Positions 57,061 through 64,000 of a stretch of DNA of 64,000 nucleotides are shown here, one piece after another. The notes under the pieces are model-generated. The model was not told the origin of the DNA, searched no databases, and saw only the letters and a program-made list of their open reading frames with translations. Each line of letters starts with the position of its first letter. Within the stretch, counting starts at the first letter, position 1. The position numbers and the translations under genes were made by a program. Source of the stretch: Puccinia triticina (lineage: Eukaryota > Basidiomycota > Pucciniomycetes > Pucciniales > Pucciniaceae); assembly GCF_026914185.1 (NCBI RefSeq), contig NC_070569.1, positions 868,001 to 932,000 on the forward strand, given 5' to 3'.

Positions 57061-60000
57061 ATGGCCAATTACGATAGCGACTCCAGTGACTCGTCAATCG
57101 GTGGAAAGCCAACGATGAAAGTTCCGAAATTCACAGGAGAGAACTTCGAAATCTGGGAGAAAAAGATCAGAATGGTACTTGCAGAATTTAACTTGGAGAA
57201 TTTCATCGATAATCCACCGTTGCCGGACATGTCTCGGAGGGCTAAAGCAAAATCACAGAAAGCTGCCAACCTTCTATGCGCTAACCTCACGGACGGCGTG
57301 TTCAACACAATCGTCAAGAAGGACAACTCGAAAAATCCCTACGAGTTGTGGCAAATGTTTAAATCCGTTTATGCATCTGACTCAATTTTGGCAAGCTACG
57401 AAGTCTGGGCGCGTTGGGAAGACACGCAGTTCAACGACGACATGGCGGCGTACATCAGCGGAATCGAAGAATGCCTAGCCAAATTCGACTCACTCGGCAT
57501 GGTTGTTCCGAACTTTGTAATATGCTGTAGCATAATCAGCAGGATCACGAAGAAAAGACCATTCTTAATGCAGAGTCTCTTCGGCGATCTGAATTCCCTG
57601 GGCAAGCCAAAGCACGTCATCAATTGGCTTCGAGAGGTCGGACGTTTTGAACGAACCAACAAGCGAAAAGCTACGGAAGCACCCTCAACAAGTGCCTCTT
57701 CAACGGCTTTAATGGCGGACTCCGGGACAAAGAAGAGGCTAACTTACACGCCGATCACCTGCCCTGGAAAGAAGCATAATCCGGAGGCGAATCATACTGA
57801 GGACAACTGCTGGACGCTGCATCCCGAGAAATACCAGCAACATCTTGAAAAACAGAAGGAGCGAAAGGAGCAAGGAAAGAAAAAGGGATCCTCTTACCAT
57901 ACAACGGTGGAGAAGGAAAGTCAATCGATGCCCTCTGAAAATATACGTCCCTCGTTCAGCTACCTTTCCTCTACGAGTGGTTCAGCAGGCCAAACCACCA
58001 TCCTCGACTCCGGAGCGAGCAACCATATGCTCACCTCTTTGGGTTACTTCAAGCAAACTAGCCGAGTCTCCATCGACATAGTGACTGGCAGTGGATCTGG
58101 CGAACTGGTTGCGACTGCTAAAGGTGATGCCACTCTGCCACTAGAAAACGGCGGCTTCTTAACGTTGCGTGATGCACTCTATGTGCCACATCTCACCAGA
58201 AATCTAGTATCGCTGGTGCAGCTCATGAAGTCAAAAGCGCTCATACAACTAGGCGCCGAAGGTTTCGCGGTCAAGATCGATGATGGTCAAGCGTTTGGTG
58301 TTGACACCTCCAACGATCTACTCGAAATCAAGGGGGTGATGAATCCGTGCAATCTTGCCACAAGTTTAATTACAACAACAGCGCAACCCCCATCGGATTT
58401 TGTCAAATGGCACAATCGGTTAGGCCATGCATGCGCGTCAAGAATTGCAGTGGCTGTGCCAAATAATCTCGACCTAACAAAGACGCACGCGTGTGACGCC
58501 TGTATGCTGGGGAAAATCTCACGGCAACCCTGTACAAGCCACTTCAAGAACATATCTGGACCTTTGAAAGTCGTCCATGGGGATCCTGTCGGTCCAATCT
58601 CGCCTTCGACAAATGGAGGAGCGCGTTACTTTCTCACGCTGGTGGATCAATTCACGGGATATATTCACACCACCATTCTAAAAGAGAAGAGTCAAGCAGC
58701 GGAAGCGGTTAACAACTTCAAAACGCTGTTTGAACGACAGACTGGCGTCAAGATGAAGAAACTCATAACGGACGGAGGCGGAGAATTCTGCAATAATCTT
58801 TTAGGAGATTTGCTGAGAGAGGCGGGGATCCAGCACAATTTCTTGCCACTGTACACCCCGCAAAACAACGGACTGGCAGAAAGGGCGAACAGGACGATAA
58901 TCAAGATGACTAGATGTATGATACTTCAATCAAACCTGGCCCCAGAGTGGTGGGCGGAAGCGGTGAAAACAGCAACTGCAACCACCAACTGTCTCCCGTC
59001 ACTGTCAAAAAGCAAAAAGTCTCCAGTGGAATTACTCTTCAAGATCGCACCGAACATGAGCTTTTTCAGACCGTTTGGGTGCCGTGTGTGGATTGTCAAA
59101 CCAAAACAACACAGGATGGAGAAGTTCGGGCCGATTTCCTGGGAAGGTGTCTTAATCGGGTACGAAAATGACTACTTGTTGTATAAAGTTTGTCGGCTTG
59201 AGGACAAACAGATCTTGACGGTTAAACACGCCCATTTTGATGAGCAAACTTTCCCGGAATGTGCAGCGCTGAGAAGGAGTGTTGTCCACTCGACTGACGA
59301 TCGACTCCCGGTATTTAACGGAAAAGCAGATATGCCCTATCAAGCAGAAGAAGAGATCAACGAAGTTGAAAGCGTGGATGATCGTGAAGAACAAGAAAGC
59401 TCTGAGTTCGAAGACATCCTAACCAATCTGCGGGCAGCAAGTCAAAGGACTGGACTCGATGATGGAGGCAACTCACAAGAAGACTCTGGTGCAAGTATGC
59501 CGGCGAAGGCGATTATTGGAGCAATAGATCAACGTAACATTGTTGAAGGAAAACGGGAACGAAAACAAGCGCTCACGGTGTCCATCTCTATTGAACCCAA
59601 GAATCACAAACAGGCGATGTCCTGTGCCGAAAATCTAAGCTGGAAGGAAGCCAAGTTGAAGGAAATCGCCAACATGAACAAGCACAAAGTCTGGGTAGTG
59701 AGGATGCGAGTTGAGACTGATGATCCGATACCGTCGACTTGGGCGTATTGCAAGAAACTTGGTTCAGAAAACCAAGTCATTGAGTTCAAAGCACGAATTT
59801 GTGCGCAGGGCTTCAAGCAAACCCATGGGCTCAACTTCGAAGCCAAATACGCTCCAACGGGCAAACCTGCCTCTCTTCGGTACTTGCTCTCCTTTGCGAT
59901 AAACAACGGCTTGAAAATCCACCAGCTCGACGTGCGGAGTGCTTTTCTGACATGCCCGCTCGAAGACAAGGTCACATTGCTGCCTCCACCGGGGCTGGAC

Positions 60001-61338
60001 TGCCCAGCCAACTCAGTCTTGGAGTTAAAGAAAGCAATCTACGGACTTAAGCAGGCCCCGCTGGTCTGGTACAAGCGCCTCTCCTCGTACCTATTCACCC
60101 TAGGATTCCAGGCGGCGATCTCCGACCCGTGCGTGTTCTGGCGCACAGAAAAATCTGGCAAGCCAGCCACCTGGATTTTTGCACACGTGGACGACCTTGT
60201 GATCATCAGCGACAAACCTGAAGTCTTTCGAGAGGAAATGGAAAAGGAATTTGAGATCAAGTATATGGGTCAGGCCGAATTTCTGCTTGGGATGAACATA
60301 GACCGGTTCGACAACGGGCTTCAAATAAATCAAACTCAGTACATTGATCGAAAACTGAAGGAGTTTGGCCTGGAAGAGCTGCATCCAGCATCGTGTCCCT
60401 TGAATCCTTGGGAATATCTAAAGAAAGCTACTCAAGCCGAAATCAAAGCGTTTCAGGAGACGGGAGTCAATTACCGCGCGCTGGTTGGATCACTCAATTA
60501 TCTCAGCATCTTAACCCGGCCAGACATTGCGTACGCTGTAAGCACACTGTCGCAATACCTAGAATCACCCGGAATGAAGCACTATCATGCGGCGATGCAA
60601 GTTTTTCAATACCTAAAGGGCACCAAAGAAATCGGGCTGACGTATGTGAAGCAAGAAGATGTGGCTGTTCAAGCTTTCGTTGATTCCGATTGGGGAAACT
60701 GTCCCGACACAAGAAGATCTACCACTGGCTACGTAGTGCAATCAGGAAGCCATTTGATAAACTGGAAATCTACAAAGCAAACCACAGTTTCCTTGTCGAC
60801 AACTGAAGCAGAATATAAGGCTTTCTCGGATCTTGGACGGGATTTAGCATGGATAGCAAATTTAGCCGATGAAACTCTGATCTCCCCAGGCCTCAAGAAC
60901 ATCAAAGTCTACATTGATAACAGAGGCGCGCTGGATCTAGCCAAAAGTGAAACATCGCAAAACGGTTTCCGGACGAAACATATGTCAATCAGATTGCATT
61001 TCGTAAGGGAGCTGATAGCCGTCAACCTGATCAAATTTCTATACGTGAAGACCACCGAGAACTCAGCGGATTTCTTGACCAAACCTACCGGGAGGACAAC
61101 CATCAAGAAGTCTCTCCTCAAACTGGCGGTCATTCAGGTCTCCGAGGCTGCTTCGCATCTTGCGACTCGAAGCACGGGAGGCTGTGAGAATTCCAGTCTA
61201 GGCAAGCGGCGTCGAACTCATAAATTGAGTGAGATGTCGGGAGCTACATCAGCTGCGGAATCTGGTAAGCAAATGCAAACCTTTTCCGCAGTCCAAAGCC
61301 TGTGCAGCAGTGTCGTGAAACTGAATTCATCTTGTTGA
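57061..61338 (+). CDS. Copia Gag-Pol polyprotein, intact
   Basis: 1425 codons from MANYDSDSSDSSIGG. Domains in order: Gag (KVPKFTGENFEIWEKKIRMV, residues 20-230) with a Cys/His motif CPGKKHNPEANHTEDNCWTL; protease with LDSGASNHM (about 310); integrase zinc-binding HNRLGHAC and CDACMLGK (about 450-480) and core (HGDPVGPI, FLTLVDQFTGYIHT, LITDGGGEF, PQNNGLAERANRT). Reverse transcriptase follows (LDVRSAFLTCPLEDKV, LKQAPLVWYKRL, catalytic FAHVDDLVIIS, about 1040), then RNase H (DSDWGNCPDTRRSTTGY, STTEAEYKA). Order protease-integrase-RT-RNase H defines copia. The ORF reads about 50 codons into the 3' LTR before stopping. No frame breaks or lost catalytic residues were noticed. It sits within the KDZ gene in the same orientation. 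Confidence 0.95.
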   Translation: MANYDSDSSDSSIGGKPTMKVPKFTGENFEIWEKKIRMVLAEFNLENFIDNPPLPDMSRRAKAKSQKAANLLCANLTDGVFNTIVKKDNSKNPYELWQMFKSVYASDSILASYEVWARWEDTQFNDDMAAYISGIEECLAKFDSLGMVVPNFVICCSIISRITKKRPFLMQSLFGDLNSLGKPKHVINWLREVGRFERTNKRKATEAPSTSASSTALMADSGTKKRLTYTPITCPGKKHNPEANHTEDNCWTLHPEKYQQHLEKQKERKEQGKKKGSSYHTTVEKESQSMPSENIRPSFSYLSSTSGSAGQTTILDSGASNHMLTSLGYFKQTSRVSIDIVTGSGSGELVATAKGDATLPLENGGFLTLRDALYVPHLTRNLVSLVQLMKSKALIQLGAEGFAVKIDDGQAFGVDTSNDLLEIKGVMNPCNLATSLITTTAQPPSDFVKWHNRLGHACASRIAVAVPNNLDLTKTHACDACMLGKISRQPCTSHFKNISGPLKVVHGDPVGPISPSTNGGARYFLTLVDQFTGYIHTTILKEKSQAAEAVNNFKTLFERQTGVKMKKLITDGGGEFCNNLLGDLLREAGIQHNFLPLYTPQNNGLAERANRTIIKMTRCMILQSNLAPEWWAEAVKTATATTNCLPSLSKSKKSPVELLFKIAPNMSFFRPFGCRVWIVKPKQHRMEKFGPISWEGVLIGYENDYLLYKVCRLEDKQILTVKHAHFDEQTFPECAALRRSVVHSTDDRLPVFNGKADMPYQAEEEINEVESVDDREEQESSEFEDILTNLRAASQRTGLDDGGNSQEDSGASMPAKAIIGAIDQRNIVEGKRERKQALTVSISIEPKNHKQAMSCAENLSWKEAKLKEIANMNKHKVWVVRMRVETDDPIPSTWAYCKKLGSENQVIEFKARICAQGFKQTHGLNFEAKYAPTGKPASLRYLLSFAINNGLKIHQLDVRSAFLTCPLEDKVTLLPPPGLDCPANSVLELKKAIYGLKQAPLVWYKRLSSYLFTLGFQAAISDPCVFWRTEKSGKPATWIFAHVDDLVIISDKPEVFREEMEKEFEIKYMGQAEFLLGMNIDRFDNGLQINQTQYIDRKLKEFGLEELHPASCPLNPWEYLKKATQAEIKAFQETGVNYRALVGSLNYLSILTRPDIAYAVSTLSQYLESPGMKHYHAAMQVFQYLKGTKEIGLTYVKQEDVAVQAFVDSDWGNCPDTRRSTTGYVVQSGSHLINWKSTKQTTVSLSTTEAEYKAFSDLGRDLAWIANLADETLISPGLKNIKVYIDNRGALDLAKSETSQNGFRTKHMSIRLHFVRELIAVNLIKFLYVKTTENSADFLTKPTGRTTIKKSLLKLAVIQVSEAASHLATRSTGGCENSSLGKRRRTHKLSEMSGATSAAESGKQMQTFSAVQSLCSSVVKLNSSC

Positions 61339-61888
61339 TGTAAGCAGATCCGACACTCGCCAGCAAGATTAGCCACGTGGAAATTCCCGGCCAAAAACCA
61401 CTGCTCGAAAGAATCTCAGCCAGCGCCGAAGGTAAGCAGCTGAGTTCTGACGAGAAGTTGGTCAGACAGATGCTAACGCTCTGTCTTGTAATGTTCCTAG
61501 ACGAAATAGTCAAAGACGACCAGACCGTCCGCACCGATACCGCTCTAAGAGCTGGAAGACCTATCGGTAAGTGTGTCGTGTTAGTAGGGCAAGCGCAAAC
61601 TAAAGGCAACAGCTGATGCAACTGTACCTGGAAACAGATAACGTTGCTAAACTGCTTCGCCGTTTCGCCGACGCCAAGTGAGGATCATCCTAGGTCAAAA
61701 GACCGCAGCGAATCCAACTCAGGATTCTTCTTTATTTTCTATACTTCTTCTCAACCTAGTAGAGAGCGGCTCTATTCCTGCTCTTAGGTACATTTCCTCA
61801 CTCTGAATTGTCTCTTTCTTCTATGGAACTCAGTGTAGATAGTTGCATAGTCTAATCAGAATAAATCTTAGTTCTTTGCATTTTTTCA
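61183..61888 (+). repeat. 3' LTR of the copia element
   Basis: 706 bp; five transition differences from the 5' LTR, all at CpG-related dinucleotides. Confidence 0.93.
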
Positions 61889-61893
61889 AGTTC

Positions 61894-64000
61894 CATTACC
61901 GCTCTCAACTCCCATCAACTGAAACCCGCTCCGAAAGGAAAGCTCGATTGGCATGCCAGGAAAGGACGAGGGCCGAAGTCGGGAAGCACTTGAGGCGCAA
62001 CCACGAGAGAACACAAAATAACAACAAAATCACTGAAGACCCAACTCCTTTCAATAACGAAACCTATGTACACGATCAACTTGGATTTTCCGAAGAAGCC
62101 GTCTGGGAAGATACTGGCGAAATAATGAACAAAGAAGATGCTGATTCGCTTGCTCGCCTACAATCCCTACATGAACAGCTCATTCAGCAGCAAAAACATC
62201 GGAATTGGAATGAAGTAATGGGGGCAATGTTCCCAGTATATCTCCACCTGAAAAAAAAAAACGGCCAATTGGACCCTTCCCTGCGTGTTCAATAATTTCT
62301 CATCGACTGTTTGCAACTGCACACCTGATAGATACACGAGTCGTGAGGTGGACTTAGTTGACATAATGGGTAGGGACTTATCAACTTGGATTGTTGTCTT
62401 GTGATTTGCAAACTTGTAACTGACTATTTGATTTAAACCTAGGCCAAAAGAGAGTCAACTTTATGTTTTGCTCTTGTACACCTGATCCAGTACACTTGCT
62501 CGCGAATGGATATTTATCTTCGACTCCCGTTTTTCCTCAAACGGCTTTCTCAGTACGATTACTCAATTTCTACGACCTGCTATGGAACATCTGCAATGCG
62601 CATGTGACACCCTTTTGTAAGGTACTACAAAGATGGAACGAATCTATTTCAATGAGGCTATCTCCCAAAAACTCAACCAGGGTAAGCTCAACAATTTTTA
62701 AAACCTGTCTTTTCATCTTGTCTTACACATTTTATATATTTTCTAGCCTCGTGACCTTCGGCGCAATTTAGTGGCTTCTATTGATGCTTATTGAACTCTG
62801 AAGGGTATGCAACGCACTCTCGTGCAATTGGTGACATCAACAACCAAACAAGAAGTATTGGCCCAGCGATCCTGTCCTGCTTGTTTTGGTGTTGCACTTC
62901 CGACAAAAAATCCTACCGAATCATCCAACAGCAACACCAATTTCAACTGCAAGAATAACTCCGATAACAACACCGAGGACAACAAAATCTTTATTTGCCT
63001 CAATGGCAATTTCCAGCACCGCCACCATGAACGTGCTTCGAAAAACTATGTGGAAATGAAAAACAAAACTCTATTCATCACAGCCGACGAGATTGAATCG
63101 TCCAACGTGGAGATACGTGAAGCCGAACTAGCTAAGAGGGTATCAAAAAAGGCGGTAAGAGATTCGATCCCCACTCTACTTAAAAATGAAAGTCACTGAA
63201 AGCAATCTTTTTTCTGTTAATCAGAAAGATCGCTGCACAGAACAGCATAAGGCTGCCGATGATCGCCGAAATGCAAGCTCTTGGAAGGGCTGCGACGACA
63301 CTGGGCTATTTGGTTGCTGCTGCCGCCACGACTCAACAATTTACTTCTGCAATATTCACAAGACAGGTGAAGGAAGGGCTCTTCCTATGTCAACCATCAA
63401 ACGATTATTCAACGAAATCAATCCTGACGTCAAGCTAGGGGTCTTATACGATATCGGCTGCACGCTCCCGAAGTTTTTTGACACGCGGGGTCTCTTAAAC
63501 AATCACCTCACCAGAATGACCTTTGCAACTGCTGTGTTCCACTCGTATGTTCACGATTGGCCCTGTCAGCTGCAGTACAACCCTCGGTACAATAAAGGAT
63601 GGGGTTTGACTGATGGGGAGGGCATGGAGCGCCGTTGGTCTTCTCTCAGCCCTCTTGTTGGTCCCCTCCGTTACGCAATGAGGAATCATCGCACTGGTTC
63701 TATCAACCACCGAAGTATTTTTGAAAACATACTTGGAATAGAAAATCTAGGTACTTATTTGATGTTTTGCTTTATTTTGTACATTATTTCTTTGACACAG
63801 AAGGTATTATTCTCAATGTCTTGATTATTTTTGTTCACCAGTTGCAACATTGAAGAGAAAAACAGTTCACGCTATTGCGACCAAGGTGGAATCACAAATC
63901 AGTCTCCAAAGCTTGCTGCGGGCTCAAAACTGTCATGAGCCTGGGCAATACTTCACTGTGGACTTCTTTTGGGCACAATGGCAAGAGCAGCGGGACTTCG
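61894..64000 (+). pseudogene. KDZ transposase with CxC1-type cysteine cluster, remainder; runs off window
   Basis: Continues from codon 13 at 56291: HYRSQLPSTETRSERKARLA. The cysteine cluster follows: CNCTPDRYTSREVDLVDIM (about 62310-62370), an intron, then FCSCTPDPVHLLANGYLSST and PQTAFSVRLLNFYDLLW. The catalytic region has CLNGNFQHRHHERASKNY (63000), KAADDRRNASSWKGCDDTG, LFGCCCRHDSTIYF, LGVLYDIGC, FHSYVHDWPCQLQYNPR and LTDGEGMERRWSSLSPLV. These are KDZ (Kyakuja-Dileera-Zisupton) hallmarks. Defects: a frame break at the A11 run near 62250, an in-frame TGA at 62792-62794 (IDAY, stop, TLKGMQ), and Asn where the family normally has the first catalytic Asp (LDGNFQHRHH). The gene continues past 64000 (VESQISLQSLLRAQNCHEPG). 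Together with the copia insertion, this copy is dead. Confidence 0.85.

Larger units (their letters stand above)
56292..61888 (+). mobile_element. Complete Ty1/copia retrotransposon
   Basis: LTRs of 706 bp (56292-56997, 61183-61888) start TGTGAGAATTCC and end TTTTTTCA. A perfect 5-bp duplication AGTTC flanks the element (56287-56291, 61889-61893). The LTRs differ at five positions, all transitions, so insertion is recent. A purine-rich GCACGGGAGGC precedes the 3' LTR. No TGG-type tRNA primer site follows the 5' LTR (sequence GATTTACAGTCTCGAGC). The single ORF is intact; the element could be active. Confidence 0.95.

Noticed and set aside
1..64000. CRISPR arrays, rRNA or tRNA genes
   Set aside because: The tandem repeats lack spacer structure and the window is eukaryotic; I saw no convincing tRNA or rRNA signature by eye, though a tRNA scan was not possible.

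Overview
The window looks like a transposon-dense stretch of a basidiomycete genome, most likely a rust fungus (Pucciniales). The reasons are short GT-AG introns in nearly every gene, KDZ and Plavaka-type (Tnp2/CACTA) transposases, DIRS, Ty3 and Ty1/copia elements, a Tet-like 2OG-Fe(II) oxygenase, and several gene families I associate with rust fungi. The species cannot be fixed from sequence alone. I see no clear housekeeping gene that is intact.

Layout. 1-4845: a DIRS-type tyrosine-recombinase retrotransposon on the minus strand, cut by the window edge, abutting an internally deleted relative. 5037-8188: a young non-autonomous Ty3-like element that carries only gag between 370-bp LTRs. 9132-9384: a solo LTR. 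10142-16179: a decayed multi-exon transposase-like gene on the plus strand, split by a 1.2-kb hAT-like element (8-bp target duplication) and by a solo LTR. 16351-17433: a CACTA-type MITE full of minisatellite. About 20058-21796: an OTU-protease gene with a frame switch. 22199-25312: a TIR element with TA target sites that has captured the C-terminal half of a peroxisomal-type ABC transporter.

26822-51803 is the main discovery: a 24,982-bp element with 40-bp terminal inverted repeats and a 3-bp AAT target duplication. It is inserted in frame in the first exon of an uncharacterised gene whose remainder resumes at 51807. It carries a Plavaka-type transposase plus a Tet-like dioxygenase, a Kelch propeller protein, an SNF2 DEAH ATPase and four genes of unknown function. 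A 16-bp palindrome (ATGTACGCGCGTACAT) occurs six times in its intergenic regions, and I saw it nowhere else in the window. 55.2-56.1 kb holds a foldback repeat and a small MITE. 56253 to the window end is a KDZ transposase gene with a CxC1-type cysteine cluster, split after codon 13 by a complete copia element (56292-61888, AGTTC target duplication, intact 1425-codon ORF).

A theme across the window is CpG decay. Several transposon genes are interrupted only by in-frame TGA codons, mostly where arginine (CGA) fits, and all five differences between the two copia LTRs fall at CpG sites. This suggests cytosine methylation or a RIP-like process acting on these elements. Nested insertions give a relative order: the gene at 26702/51807 predates the giant element, the KDZ gene predates the copia element, and the gene at 10142-16179 predates the hAT-like element and the solo LTR.
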